NCBI GenBank assembly: GCA_965207385.1
Contig: CBDBLZ010000021.1
Location: 682,001-746,000 of the forward strand
DNA: 64,000 nucleotides
Direction: 5' to 3'
DNA from: CAZXEU01 sp965207385
GTDB taxonomy: Bacteria > Bacteroidota > Rhodothermia > Rhodothermales > Bin80
Below, in pieces: positions 45,033 to 54,306 of this stretch. A program made the position numbers and the translations under genes. Positions within the stretch are counted from its first letter, which is position 1. Each line of letters starts with the position of its first letter. The notes beneath the pieces were generated by a model that was not told the DNA's origin, searched no databases, and was given only the letters and a program-made list of their open reading frames with translations.

Positions 45033-45962
45033 GACCGAGCCCGGTTTCCAAGAGTGACTGCGAAGCTGTCCGATGTTGCCCCGGTTTGAACATCAATCTG
45101 AATCTAAGGTCCGCTCCTGTCATTGTCGTCTGCGATGCCAGGTAGCCGCGGCTATAGTGGTTCGGTCTTGCCGTCTAAATCGCCCGGGTCTTGGCTCGGT
45201 ACCCATAGCATGACAAGCGGGCGAAGCCGGTGTAGCGCGTCGCTGCCAGCCTCCTGGCCGTGCGGGATTCCGCATTGATCGCGCCGATGCGCCTTTTTAG
45301 CCCCAGTACACATTCGGGCGAGGACGCCCCAGCGAGCCAAGGTGCAGTGGGGTCTCCGATCCGCGTGAGGGTCACCTCTTGACCGAAATCATGCACGGAG
45401 CCGCTGAGCCCCGGGTGCTTACATGCACCCCGTGTGCGGATTCAGATACGTACGTCAGGGGACGTGTTCTCTGAAGTACGACGCAGATGCTCTGCGCGTT
45501 TGCAGGTTCTCAGAAGAGAATCTCCTGAATCTTCCAAGACCTGGCATTCGAATGTCCCCAGCCGTGTATCAAAGGAGCTCGAAATCCGCGCACACGCGAA
45601 TGACCAAACTACTCGCCTGGTTGCTTCGGTGTCGTGCGTACGCAGACGACTACCGTTAGTCTGCCAGTCATCGCGTCGAACCGGACTGCAAACCGCTAAG
45701 CCGTGCTTTCCTATCTTGGCAAAGAGCATGAGGTTGGGTGCCGGATCAACGGGCTTAGACTCGACCTGAGCATTGACCGTGGGAATCCCAATGATCTACC
45801 CTCACGGCGGTATCTGCGATTGGCTTCAAGGTGGATAGCGGAATGCCTGGAAATCTTGGCGGCTCTGCTTACTCTCCCAGCATTGCCCGCAAATCATTGG
45901 CATGCCGGAGGGAAGGGCTGTTTCAATTCGTTCGCCGCGCAGCTCTGGGGAGCGGAGGTGTG
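45033..45962 (+). other. Gene-poor divergent region of the czc locus
   Basis: About 930 bases between the divergent czcC and czcB genes. Short frames on both strands have no recognisable product, and composition differs from that of flanking genes. An inverted repeat GGGTGC-TTACAT-GCACCC lies at 45413-45430, flanked by CACGG/CCGTG, and could be an operator or hairpin. The region should hold two outward promoters. No regulator gene (CzcR, MerR or ArsR type) is visible in it. Confidence 0.5.
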
Positions 45963-47264
45963 ATGTTAGCGAGATCTCTAGCGGTCGAGGTGGTGCCGGG
46001 TTTGTGGCGGCGGTACCCGTGGCTGAGCATGATAATCCTAGCTATGGTGGTGTCAGCTTGTGGTCGGCACAGCGAATCCGAGAATGATCACGCTCACGAG
46101 GCGGAGGCGGAAGTAGAAGCCAGCGCTGAGGCTGGCTTGCAGATTTCGCTGGAGGCCCAGGAGAACGCGGGCCTGACCTATCATACACTTGAACACGTAG
46201 AGCACCCGGTGCCACTACAGGTGACGGGAGTCATTAACGCGGTTCCATCGAGACAGGTACACCTTCGCCCGTTGGCCGCAGGGGTAATACGGCGCATCTA
46301 CGTAAATTTGGGTGACCGAGTGCATGCGGGGCAGCCGCTGGTGGAGTATGACAATGTGGCGCTTGGGGACCATGTTGGTGAGTATCGGAGCGCCGTGGCC
46401 GCGCTTGGAGAGGCCGACGTAGCCGTAGAGGTGCGCGAGCGCAGCTACCAAAGGGCACAGCGATTGATCGAGCTGGAAGCCATTGCCGAGGCCACGCTCG
46501 ACTTGCGGCGCGCTGAACTTGAGAACGCGCGGGCAGCCCGGCTTAGTGCCCGCGCAGAGGCAGAAAGGATCGAGGAGCGGCTACGGCGCTTCGGGCTGTC
46601 GGAAGACGAGATCCGGAACCTGGTCTCGTTCGCCGCTGCTGATGAGGCCGAACCGACGACCCATCCGGGTCACGATTTTTCCCTGAATGTCATCCGGTCC
46701 CCGTTCGACGGCGTGGTGACCGAGTATGCCTTGGCGCTCGGCGATCTCGTATCGCCTGATCGGGAGCTGTTGACCATTACCGACATCTCCACGGTGTGGG
46801 TACTTGCTGACGTGTATGCCTATGATATTGGCCGGCTGCCGGCCGAGGCGGAAGTGGCAATTCGCGTGGACGCATATCCCGACCGTGTATTCAGAGGTCG
46901 CAGCACGTACGTATCTGACACCATTGAACTCAGTACGCGGGCAGCGCACGTCAGGTGCGAAGTTCCCAATCCGGACGCTGCTCTGAAGATCGGAATGTTT
47001 GCCTCCGTAACCATTCCTTCGATAGACGCTATTTCATCTATCGCGGCGCCAATTGAAGCAGTACAGCACATAGACGGTCAGCCGGTGGTGTTTGTCCGAA
47101 CCTCGCCCGACACCTTTGCACGCCGCGACGTCACAATGGGATCGGTGGCTGCAGGCATGGTGGGATTGTCCGGTGACCTGCATTCCGGCGAGGAAATCGT
47201 CGCGGAAGGAAGCTTCTATCTGAAGACGGAGTCGCTTCTAGGGCGGATCGGTCACTCGCACTAG
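45963..47264 (+). CDS. czcB: CzcB-like RND efflux periplasmic adaptor (lipoprotein)
   Basis: 433 residues from ATG 45963, chosen for the GGAGG about 8 bases upstream. The signal and lipobox (IILAMVVSACG, Cys33) make it a lipoprotein, followed by an Asp/Glu/His linker (ENDHAHEAEAE). The lipoyl half-motifs (VHLRPLAAGVIRRIYVNLGDRVHAGQPL and FSLNVIRSPFDGVVTEYALALGDLV) flank a coiled coil, then beta-barrel and membrane-proximal domains. It links czcA to CzcC. czcA starts 7 bases after its stop. Confidence 0.93.
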   Translation: MLARSLAVEVVPGLWRRYPWLSMIILAMVVSACGRHSESENDHAHEAEAEVEASAEAGLQISLEAQENAGLTYHTLEHVEHPVPLQVTGVINAVPSRQVHLRPLAAGVIRRIYVNLGDRVHAGQPLVEYDNVALGDHVGEYRSAVAALGEADVAVEVRERSYQRAQRLIELEAIAEATLDLRRAELENARAARLSARAEAERIEERLRRFGLSEDEIRNLVSFAAADEAEPTTHPGHDFSLNVIRSPFDGVVTEYALALGDLVSPDRELLTITDISTVWVLADVYAYDIGRLPAEAEVAIRVDAYPDRVFRGRSTYVSDTIELSTRAAHVRCEVPNPDAALKIGMFASVTIPSIDAISSIAAPIEAVQHIDGQPVVFVRTSPDTFARRDVTMGSVAAGMVGLSGDLHSGEEIVAEGSFYLKTESLLGRIGHSH

Positions 47265-47271
47265 GCAGGTC

Positions 47272-50200
47272 ATGCACCGACTTGTCGAATTCTCCCTCCG
47301 CAACTGGGTGGCCGTGCTGGCGTGCACGGTAATCGTGGCGGGCATTGGCGTCTATTCGATGTTCCGTCTCCCGATAGATGCTGTGCCGGATGTGACGCCC
47401 AACCAGGTTACCGTCCTGACCCAGTCGCCCGGTCTCGGTCCGGTCGAGGTTGAGCAGTACGTTACTTTCCCGGTCGAGTCGGCGATGAGCGGATTGCCGG
47501 GAATCACAAATATCAGATCTATTTCCCGCTTTGGACTGTCTTCCGTCTACATCTATTTCGAGGAAGGACTCGACATCTACTTTGTTCGGCGGCTTGTAAT
47601 GGAGCGGCTGCCGGAGGCCCGTGAATTGATTCCGGAGGGCTACGGCACACCGACCATGGGCCCCATAACCACGGGGCTCGGAGAGATTTACCAGTTCGAG
47701 GTGCGGGGTGAAGGCTACGATCCGATGGAACTGCGAAGCATTCTGGATTGGGAGATTGCCCTGAAGCTACAGTCGGTGCCGGGCGTAGTTGAGGTAAACT
47801 CGTACGGGGGCGAACTGAAGACGTACGAGATACAGCTCGATCCTGACCGACTGGTCTCCTACAAAGTGTCGCTGGAAATGATATTCAATGCGCTCCGCGA
47901 GAACAATGCAAACGCGGGAGGCGCTTACATCGAGCGGGCTCAAGAGCAATATGTGATCCGGGGAGAAGGTCTGGTTACGACGATAGAGGATATCGAGCAT
48001 ATCGTGGTAATGACCTCCGAGGATGGTACGCCCATCTACATGCGCAACCTTGGGACCGTCGCCCTGGCGCCGATGGTGCGCCAGGGCGCAGTCACGCGCG
48101 ATGGCCGGGGAGAAATAGTAACGGGCGTGGTGATGATGCTACTGGGGGAGAATCCGCGCGTTGTTACCGCGCGGATAGAGGAGCAGCTTTCCCAGATCGC
48201 AACGACGCTTCCAGAAGGTGTAACCATCGAAACCTACTATAACCGGTCAGACCTGGTACGGCGCACCGTTCGAACTGTCCAGAAGAATCTGGTGGAAGGA
48301 GGGCTGCTGGTGATTGCGGTTTTGCTGCTTTTCCTGGGCAGTCTGCGTGGCGGCCTGATGGTCGCAATCGTGATCCCGCTGTCCATGTTGTGCGCGTTCA
48401 CGGGCATGGTCCAGGCCGGGCTCACGGGCAATCTGATGAGTCTTGGCGCGATTGATTTTGGCCTGATTGTCGACGGGTCGATCGTGATGGTGGAGAACAT
48501 TATGCGGCGCCTGGATCGCGCACGCGACGGACAGATTCGCAGCAGCGTCATCTCTTGGGCCGGACGCGAGGTAGCAAGGCCCGTGTTTTTCGCCGTACTC
48601 ATCATCATAATTGTGTACCTGCCGATACTTGCGCTGCAGGGCATCGAGGGCAAGATGTTTCGCCCCATGGCGCTGACGGTCATCTTCGCCCTGATAGCGT
48701 CGCTCATACTGGCGCTGACCCTGATGCCGGTATTGTCAATGCTGCTGTTCAAGAAGCGAGTTCGGCACAAGACGCCGCTCGTAGTAGCCTGGCTCGCCAA
48801 GAAGTACCGTCCGCTGCTTGAGACAACCCTGGCGCATCCGCACCGTTCTGGGCTCATTGCCGCGGGCTTCTTTGCTGCTTCGCTGGTGCTGGTTCCGTTT
48901 ATGGGAGGCGAGTTTCTGCCAAAGCTGAACGAGGGGGCGATTGCGGTTCAGGCATGGAGGCTCCCAAGTGTGTCACTTTCCGAATCGGTGCACAGCACGA
49001 CGCTGGTGGAAGAGGTGCTGCTGGAGTTTCCGGAAGTGGTAACCGTGGTATCGCGGACAGGGCAGGCAGAGATTCCGACCGATCCCATGGGAGTGGAGAC
49101 CAGCGACATCTATGCCATCCTTCTGGACAAGAGCGAATGGGAGACGGCGCAGTCCAAGGATGAGCTGGTTGAGCAGATGGATGCAGAACTGCAGCAGCGC
49201 GTTCCGGGCAACATATTCAGTTATTCCCAGCCGATCGAACTCCGCATGCAGGAAATGATCGCGGGGGTTCGTTCCGATCTGGCCGTGACGATTTACGGAC
49301 CTGACCTGGGGGAGCTGCGTCGATTGGGCCAGGAAGTTCAGTCAGTCGTTGCCGACATAAGGGGAGCCGTGGATGTAAAGGCCGAGCAGACGTCCGGGCT
49401 TCCCTTCTTGCGCGTCAGGATCGACCGCGACCGGGCAGGAAGGTATGGGATTAACGCGGCAGAGGTACTTCAGGTCATAGAGACGCTGGGAGGGGCGACG
49501 GTAGGCGAGGTCTTGGAAGGACAGGCCCGGTACCCGCTCCGGGTACGTTTTGCGGAAAAAGCGAGGCAGGATATCGGGCAGATTGCCAACCTGCGCATCC
49601 CGGCTTCGGACGGGGCCATGATCCCGCTTTCGCAGATTGCGGAGATCTGGACGGAGGAAGGGCCTGCGCAGATCAGCCGGGAGCAGATCCAGCGCCGGTT
49701 GAGTGTTGAGGCAAACGTCCGTGGCCGGGACCTCGGCAGCTTTGCGGCCGACGTACGGTCTGCTGTGGCAGATTCCGTGCAATTGCCGCAAGGCTATTCC
49801 CTGGCATATGGAGGGCAATTCGAGCACATGAACCGGGCAGGCCGGCGCCTGGCTGTTGTGGTTCCCATTGCACTGCTGCTGATTTTCTTTATGCTGTACA
49901 TGGCATTCGGAGAGATTACGCCGGCGCTTTTGATTTATGTCAACATTCCCCTTGCCGCTACCGGCGGGATTCTCGCGCTCTTTCTAAGAGGGTTGCCGTT
50001 TAGCATTTCGGCGGGCGTCGGCTTCATTGCCTTGTTCGGAGTTGCTGTGCTGAATGGAGTTGTGATGGTTTCCTATTTCACGGATTCGCGAAAAAAGGGC
50101 GCTACGGCACTGGAGGCGGCTCGTGAAGGTGCGGAACGCCGAATGCGCCCTGTACTGATGACCGCACTTGTCGCCAGCCTGGGATTCCTGCCAATGGCGC

Positions 50201-50349
50201 TGGCTACCAGCGCCGGCGCTGAGGTTCAGCGTCCGCTAGCCACTGTGGTTATAGGCGGTCTGATCACGTCAACTTTATTGACGCTGTTCGTGCTGCCGTC
50301 GCTGTATGCCTGGCTTGAGGGTCGGCGCAAGGACGCGCCCGGCGGGTGA
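47272..50349 (+). CDS. czcA: CzcA-like heavy-metal RND transporter
   Basis: 1025 residues, standard RND length with 12 membrane helices and two large periplasmic loops (about 30-340 and 565-860). The TM4 motif IDFGLIVDGSIVMVENI has Asp395, Asp401 and Glu408, the D-x5-D-x6-E pattern of the CzcA (Zn/Co/Cd) class; CusA-type Cu/Ag pumps lack the first Asp. It moves metal from periplasm or cytoplasm outwards using the proton gradient. It follows czcB by 7 bases. An IS1634-like element lies about 250 bases downstream. Confidence 0.95.
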   Translation: MHRLVEFSLRNWVAVLACTVIVAGIGVYSMFRLPIDAVPDVTPNQVTVLTQSPGLGPVEVEQYVTFPVESAMSGLPGITNIRSISRFGLSSVYIYFEEGLDIYFVRRLVMERLPEARELIPEGYGTPTMGPITTGLGEIYQFEVRGEGYDPMELRSILDWEIALKLQSVPGVVEVNSYGGELKTYEIQLDPDRLVSYKVSLEMIFNALRENNANAGGAYIERAQEQYVIRGEGLVTTIEDIEHIVVMTSEDGTPIYMRNLGTVALAPMVRQGAVTRDGRGEIVTGVVMMLLGENPRVVTARIEEQLSQIATTLPEGVTIETYYNRSDLVRRTVRTVQKNLVEGGLLVIAVLLLFLGSLRGGLMVAIVIPLSMLCAFTGMVQAGLTGNLMSLGAIDFGLIVDGSIVMVENIMRRLDRARDGQIRSSVISWAGREVARPVFFAVLIIIIVYLPILALQGIEGKMFRPMALTVIFALIASLILALTLMPVLSMLLFKKRVRHKTPLVVAWLAKKYRPLLETTLAHPHRSGLIAAGFFAASLVLVPFMGGEFLPKLNEGAIAVQAWRLPSVSLSESVHSTTLVEEVLLEFPEVVTVVSRTGQAEIPTDPMGVETSDIYAILLDKSEWETAQSKDELVEQMDAELQQRVPGNIFSYSQPIELRMQEMIAGVRSDLAVTIYGPDLGELRRLGQEVQSVVADIRGAVDVKAEQTSGLPFLRVRIDRDRAGRYGINAAEVLQVIETLGGATVGEVLEGQARYPLRVRFAEKARQDIGQIANLRIPASDGAMIPLSQIAEIWTEEGPAQISREQIQRRLSVEANVRGRDLGSFAADVRSAVADSVQLPQGYSLAYGGQFEHMNRAGRRLAVVVPIALLLIFFMLYMAFGEITPALLIYVNIPLAATGGILALFLRGLPFSISAGVGFIALFGVAVLNGVVMVSYFTDSRKKGATALEAAREGAERRMRPVLMTALVASLGFLPMALATSAGAEVQRPLATVVIGGLITSTLLTLFVLPSLYAWLEGRRKDAPGG

Positions 50350-50507
50350 GCAGCTAGCCCACGCCACGCCACATTTCGCGAAGGTCGGATTGCCTGCCAG
50401 GCTGGCGTAGGCAGGATCGACGGCCTAGCCCATATTTACCATTCGGCGGCCGAGATTGAAGGCAGGTCAGCGTAGTCGCCAGGGATTCTGCGGGGTCGTG
50501 ATGGGAT

Positions 50508-50527
50508 GAGGCCCTTCCAGGGGCCTC
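50508..50527 (+). terminator. Hairpin downstream of czcA, weak terminator candidate
   Basis: GAGGCCC (50508-50514) pairs with GGGCCTC (50521-50527) around a six-base loop, followed by CGTTTGCCCGGTTTT. The stem is perfect over 7 bp but the T tract is interrupted, so termination is uncertain. The position about 160 bases after the czcA stop is reasonable. Confidence 0.35.
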
Positions 50528-50599
50528 GTTTGCCCGGTTTTGATGCCGTTTGCTCCCACTTGTGGCCATTCTTTGGGGTGCAGGTATTTGGATTGTCCA

Positions 50600-50610
50600 A
50601 TGTAGTGCCA
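50600..50610 (+). repeat. Left copy of an 11-bp direct repeat flanking the transposase
   Basis: ATGTAGTGCCA occurs at 50600-50610 and again at 52511-52521 in the same orientation, with TTGTC also shared just upstream of both (50594-50598 and 52501-52505). It may be a target duplication or part of the IS ends. Confidence 0.5.
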
Positions 50611-50664
50611 TAAAGTTAGTGATGATATTGCGACCACATACCAGCCCGCACTATATTCCCCTGC

Positions 50665-52479
50665 ATGTTCATCCGACGATCGCTTACCCGTACCACGGCC
50701 GACGGCAGGCGCTACTACTCCTTCCGGCTTTGCCAGGCAGAGCGCTCCGGAGGCAAGGTCCGGCAGAAGACCCTGCTCAATCTCGGCGCCCACTTCCGCA
50801 TTGACAAGCGATACTGGCAGCCGCTCTGTCATCGCGTAGAGGCGCTGCTCAACGACCAGCTCGAATTGATTCCGATGGGCGTTCCCGCGACCGTGGAAGA
50901 GGAGGCCCGGCGCATTGCAGACCTGTTGAGCGCGCGCAAGGCTGTGGCCGTGACCGAGGACAAGAGCGGCAGGCCGCCACGCAACTGGCACCACGTCGAC
51001 ATCCACTCGCTCAAGACGGTCCGTCCCCGATCGGTGGGCGTGGAGCATGCAGGGCTCTGGGCCATGGAGCAGTTGGGCCTGCCCGAGCTCTTCGAGAAGC
51101 TTGGGATGGCCAGGGGCCTTCGGCATGCGGCCATAGGCTCCATCATGGGACGGCTGGCCGAGCCGGCCAGCGAACATGCCACGAAGAAGTGGCTTGAGGC
51201 TGCCAGCGGACTGGACGAGTTCCTGGGGTGCAGCTTCGAGAAGATGGCCGCCATGCAGCTCTACCGGTCCAGCGACATGCTGTACAAGCACCGCAAGGCC
51301 ATAGAGGACCACCTCTTTGCGCGCGCGCTGGACCTGTTTGACCTTGTGCCCACGGTGACGCTCTACGACCTGACCAACAGCTTCCTGGAAGGCAGCGGCA
51401 AGGGCATCGACAAGGCGGCGCGCGGCCGCTCGAAGGAGAAGCGTCATGGCTGTGTGCTGCTTACGCTGGCGCTGGTAGTGGACGGCAGCGGGTTCGTGCG
51501 TCGCAGCCGGATCTTCAAGGGCAACGTACACGAGCCGTCCACGCTTCGGGAGATGCTCCAGTCGCTGGAGGCGCCCAGGGGCGCGCGCGTGGTGATGGAC
51601 CGGGGCGTAGCCACGCAGGAGCGCATAGACTGGCTGCGCAAGGAGGGCTACCGCTACATCGTCGTATCGAGAGAGCGCAGGAAGCCGTTTGACGAGGAGC
51701 AGGCCGAGGCGCTTGAGACGTCCTCGGGCAGTGACGTCAGGGTGTACCGGGAGGCGACTGGCGACGAGGTGCGGCTCTACTGCCGCAGCGGGGACCGCGT
51801 GGCGAAGGAGGAGGCCATCATGAAGCAGAAGGCCATGCGGTTCGAGGAGGCCCTCGGCAAGCTATCCGAGGGGCTTGCCCGGCCGAAGACGCAAAAGCGC
51901 CTGGACCTTGTCAGTGAACGCATTGGCCGGCTGAAGGAGCGCTTCGGCGGCATCGGGCAGCACTATGAAGTCGAAGTACTGGCGGACGAGGAGGGCAAGC
52001 GGGCCAGGTCCATCACGTGGAAGAGGGCGCCCAAGGCGGGCACCATGCTGACCGATCCCGGCGTCTACTGCCTGCGCAGCAACGAAATGGACTTCACGGC
52101 GGAGGAGCTCTGGCGCACGTACGTGATGCTGACCGACCTGGAGGCGGTGTTCCGGTCCCTGAAGTCGGAGCTGGGCCTGAGGCCCATCTACCACTCCACG
52201 GGTCGCCGCGCAGAGGGTCACCTGTTCATTACGGTGCTGGCCTACCAGCTGGTGCAGGTGATCCGTAAGCGTCTGCGCAAGAAAGGAATACGCTCCAGCT
52301 GGACGACGCTACGGAGGATCCTTCGGCGCCAGGTGCGCACGACCAGCGTCTTCAAACGCAAGGACGGCCGTACCCTGCATGTCCGCACAAGCTCACAGCC
52401 GGATACAGAACTCAGGGCCATTTACGACGCCCTGCGCATCGATCCGGTGCCCCTGGCAATGCACAAGACAATCATATGA
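50665..52479 (+). CDS. IS1634 family (IS4-like DDE) transposase
   Basis: 604 residues, full length for IS1634. The DDE elements are intact: LYDLTNSFLEG (first Asp, near 233), VVMDRGVAT (second Asp, near 312) and LEAVFRSLKSELGLRPIYH (the Glu near 500 in the Y/E-R-K-like region), followed by the conserved HLFITVLAYQLVQVIRKRL. The N-terminus (MFIRRSLTRTTADGRRYYSFRL) is typical of the family. No frameshift or internal stop is visible, so it may be active. Confidence 0.93.
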   Translation: MFIRRSLTRTTADGRRYYSFRLCQAERSGGKVRQKTLLNLGAHFRIDKRYWQPLCHRVEALLNDQLELIPMGVPATVEEEARRIADLLSARKAVAVTEDKSGRPPRNWHHVDIHSLKTVRPRSVGVEHAGLWAMEQLGLPELFEKLGMARGLRHAAIGSIMGRLAEPASEHATKKWLEAASGLDEFLGCSFEKMAAMQLYRSSDMLYKHRKAIEDHLFARALDLFDLVPTVTLYDLTNSFLEGSGKGIDKAARGRSKEKRHGCVLLTLALVVDGSGFVRRSRIFKGNVHEPSTLREMLQSLEAPRGARVVMDRGVATQERIDWLRKEGYRYIVVSRERRKPFDEEQAEALETSSGSDVRVYREATGDEVRLYCRSGDRVAKEEAIMKQKAMRFEEALGKLSEGLARPKTQKRLDLVSERIGRLKERFGGIGQHYEVEVLADEEGKRARSITWKRAPKAGTMLTDPGVYCLRSNEMDFTAEELWRTYVMLTDLEAVFRSLKSELGLRPIYHSTGRRAEGHLFITVLAYQLVQVIRKRLRKKGIRSSWTTLRRILRRQVRTTSVFKRKDGRTLHVRTSSQPDTELRAIYDALRIDPVPLAMHKTII

Positions 52480-52510
52480 TCAAGGACCACTAATCTCACC
52501 TTGTCGGCCG

Positions 52511-52521
52511 ATGTAGTGCCA
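52511..52521 (+). repeat. Right copy of the 11-bp direct repeat flanking the transposase
   Basis: ATGTAGTGCCA, identical to 50600-50610 and in the same orientation, 32 bases after the transposase stop. Confidence 0.5.
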
Positions 52522-52656
52522 GAACAATTTGGAAGTCACGTATTTACAACCTGTTACACAGCCAAATGTTAAACTTGGGCTAGGTGGCGCCGCATGGCGC
52601 TCGGCAAGAATCGCGTCGAATAGTAGACCTGTCCGATTCAGATTACAGATACGCGA

Positions 52657-52686
52657 GCGCCGGGCAAGTCCGGCGCCGGGCCGGAC
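52657..52686 (+). terminator. GC-rich hairpin, possible terminator
   Basis: GCGCCGG (52657-52663) pairs with CCGGCGC (52670-52676) around GCAAGT; an alternative pairing is GTCCGG (52668-52673) with CCGGAC (52681-52686), followed by TCTTTCC. On the plus strand this could end transposase transcription. The T tract is short. Confidence 0.3.
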
Positions 52687-52751
52687 TCTTTCCACAATGC
52701 CACGATTAAGACCGCGAAACCTGGGGATGCGCTGAAACCGCAAATGTGGTT

Positions 52752-53348
52752 CTAGCCCGGCGCGTGGGTGTGGTCGTGCCTGCTTTGATGGAACACTACA
52801 TGCAGCAACGACCCTCCAACAAAGGCAACGTACAACTGCGTGCCCACACCGTCGGCAAACCATTGTGTACCCAACGCAAAACCCGCGACCGTTACGGCTA
52901 TCGTGGCACCAAGCCCGCCGGACGCAATCCAGAAACCAAATCGCGGCCTAAGTAGCCACCAAATCATGAGTCCCACCAAAAGCCGGTGCGCAACGATAGC
53001 TGCTTTGAATCCGGCTCCTTCAAGGGACAGGGCTGCGCCCTCTAGAAAAATATGAAGAAGCAGCCCGGACAGACCAATGGTTAATGCGAGGTTGTCCGTA
53101 TGACGTGCAAGCGAATGAGATATGCGTTCAATAAACAGCGGTAGCGCCAACCCCAAGGCCATGACGCCTATGGCGAGTAACCCGTAGTCTGACCAAGAAT
53201 GCTCCACTACCTGCCAGACCACCAGCAGCGGGACGAGAACATACATGCACGCGTCGAACGCACGAGCCGTTCTCGGCAAGCCATGAAGCCAGCCGTAAAG
53301 ACCTGCGCCGACAACAGGGGCCGCGAGCGACGCGTAAAGAAGGATCAT
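52752..53348 (-). CDS. ZIP-like metal transporter family membrane protein
   Basis: 198 residues, about six membrane helices. The segment LTIGLSGLLLHIFLEGAALSLEG has His99-x3-Glu103-Gly, like the H-x-x-x-E-G metal site of ZIP transmembrane helix 4; the helix 5 equivalent keeps only one His (VAHRLLVG, His121). The C-terminus is HQSRHDHTHAPG, a metal-binding-like tail. The ZIP assignment is inferred from these motifs and from neighbouring zinc genes. It may be an importer, exporter or sensor. The start ATG overlaps the stop of a tiny possible frame at 53345-53467. Confidence 0.6.
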   Translation of the reverse strand: MILLYASLAAPVVGAGLYGWLHGLPRTARAFDACMYVLVPLLVVWQVVEHSWSDYGLLAIGVMALGLALPLFIERISHSLARHTDNLALTIGLSGLLLHIFLEGAALSLEGAGFKAAIVAHRLLVGLMIWWLLRPRFGFWIASGGLGATIAVTVAGFALGTQWFADGVGTQLYVAFVGGSLLHVVFHQSRHDHTHAPG

Positions 53349-53467
53349 TGTGCCCCCGCCAAGAAGCCGCCAATCACCATCCCCGGCATTACGCCAAATC
53401 CACGCAACGCCGCATTGCGTACCCGCCCAACGCTTCCGATTCTCACGGGCACTGGAGCACTGCCCAA
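53345..53467 (-). CDS. Possible 40-residue ORF coupled to the ZIP-like gene
   Basis: A TTG-initiated frame ending GVMPGMVIGGFLAGAQ, whose TGA overlaps the ATG of the ZIP-like gene (ATGA arrangement). The hydrophobic C-terminus could be a membrane segment. I know no homologue and see no ribosome site; it could equally be a non-coding stretch between the His-rich and ZIP-like genes. Confidence 0.2.
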   Translation of the reverse strand: MGSAPVPVRIGSVGRVRNAALRGFGVMPGMVIGGFLAGAQ

Positions 53468-53493
53468 TGCTCCGAACAGGCTATGCGTACCAG

Positions 53494-53832
53494 CTAGACC
53501 GCGCCGTGGTCGTCGCAGTGGCCGCCATGCGGGTGATGCAGGTGTCCACCGACGAGATAGTCCGTGTGATCACCATGCGGTACTGCTTCGTGTCCGCAAT
53601 TAGGGCCATGTTTGTGATCGTCGGCGTGGCCTTCACAACTGTGGCTGGGCGTGCATGCGTCGGGATTGGCGTCCGTCACCGACAAGGAATGCTCATCGTA
53701 ATGACCACCATGCTCATGGTGAAGGTGCCCGTCGTGCAAATAGTCGGTGTGGTCGCCGTGCTTGATGGCGGTATGACCACAGTCCGGCCCGTGCTGGTGG
53801 TCGTGATCTCCATGTGTGTGATGGTCAGACAT
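53494..53832 (-). CDS. Small His/Cys-rich metal-binding protein, two-repeat module
   Basis: 112 residues from ATG 53832, cytoplasmic (no signal). Two repeats: A at about 14-48 (HGPDCGHTAI, HGDHTDYLHDGHLHH, HGGHYDEH) and B at about 75-109 (HGPNCGHEAV, HGDHTDYLVGGHLHH, HGGHCDDH), joined by NPDACTPSHSCEGH. His makes up about a quarter of residues and Cys occurs as CGH, DAC, SCEGH, NCGH and HCDD. The C-terminal tail of the CDF exporter at 54307-55782 carries the same A-linker-B module. A zinc buffer, chaperone or sensor role is likely but inferred. An in-frame ATG at 53880 adds 16 residues. Confidence 0.82.
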   Translation of the reverse strand: MSDHHTHGDHDHQHGPDCGHTAIKHGDHTDYLHDGHLHHEHGGHYDEHSLSVTDANPDACTPSHSCEGHADDHKHGPNCGHEAVPHGDHTDYLVGGHLHHPHGGHCDDHGAV

Positions 53833-54306
53833 GGCGGTTAAGAGTTGGTTAGACAATTCGGAGCGCGTTGTACTTCGCAAACGTTAGCCGTGTTCTCACA
53901 CTAGTCCAGTTCGATGCCTGCTCGGGGCCGCCCCCAGAACACCTGCACCTGATATATATAAACTAATGGCCCTGAAAGCAAGCAATGGAAGCGGTTCATA
54001 TGCAAGACGTGGCGAAAGGTGTATGTACGCGAGGCGCCCTTCAACCGAAACATGTGCTTTTGGTCACCAGGCTGGCGATGCTGCCGAGGAATCGTGGCGG
54101 ATGTCCGCAGTGATAGCTCCGTCTGCACTGTCTCTGGTCCGAAAGAACCTGATGGAATGCGAACTAGGGGTCTATTGACAAGGGACCAGCTTTCCGAGTA
54201 CATTTCCAATTCTGCCCAAGGGCAGAGTTATCCGCGCCAATCGAATGCGGTCACGGCGCCTTATTTCGCGATATCCCCTCCGCTGTGCAAGAAAACAGAT
54301 AATGTG
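53833..54306 (+). other. Divergent region between the His-rich and CDF genes
   Basis: About 470 bases. AT-rich TATATATA at 53953-53960 stands out in otherwise GC-rich DNA and could be part of a promoter for either gene. Overlapping frames on both strands (for instance minus 53901-54209) have no recognisable product. A shared metal-responsive control region is plausible because both flanking genes encode the same His-rich module. Confidence 0.45.

Larger units (their letters stand above)
50350..50664 (+). other. Region between czcA and the transposase gene
   Basis: About 315 bases with no convincing gene. It holds an inverted repeat CCTGCC (50393-50398) / GGCAGG (50410-50415), the terminator-like hairpin at 50508-50527, and the left end of the IS near 50600. 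The long minus-strand frame here (50467-51531) is a shadow of the transposase. Confidence 0.5.
50601..52526 (+). mobile_element. IS1634-like insertion sequence (ends approximate)
   Basis: A single transposase gene with short flanks. The ends are uncertain: TGTAGTGCCA at 50601-50610 and the inverted TGTTCTGGCA (reading in from 52526) match at 7 of 10 bases and may be weak terminal inverted repeats. The ATGTAGTGCCA direct repeat overlaps both ends. IS1634 members are known for variable, sometimes long target duplications. It separates czcA from the ZIP-like, His-rich and CDF genes, inside the metal island. Confidence 0.6.

Noticed and set aside
45175..45396. Minus-strand short frame in the czc divergent region
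   Set aside because: Briefly looked transposase-like in its basic stretch, but has no DDE or HTH motif and no extension.
50467..51531. Long minus-strand frame (354 codons) over the transposase gene
   Set aside because: It overlaps the intact DDE transposase on the other strand, has low-complexity composition and no recognisable domain.
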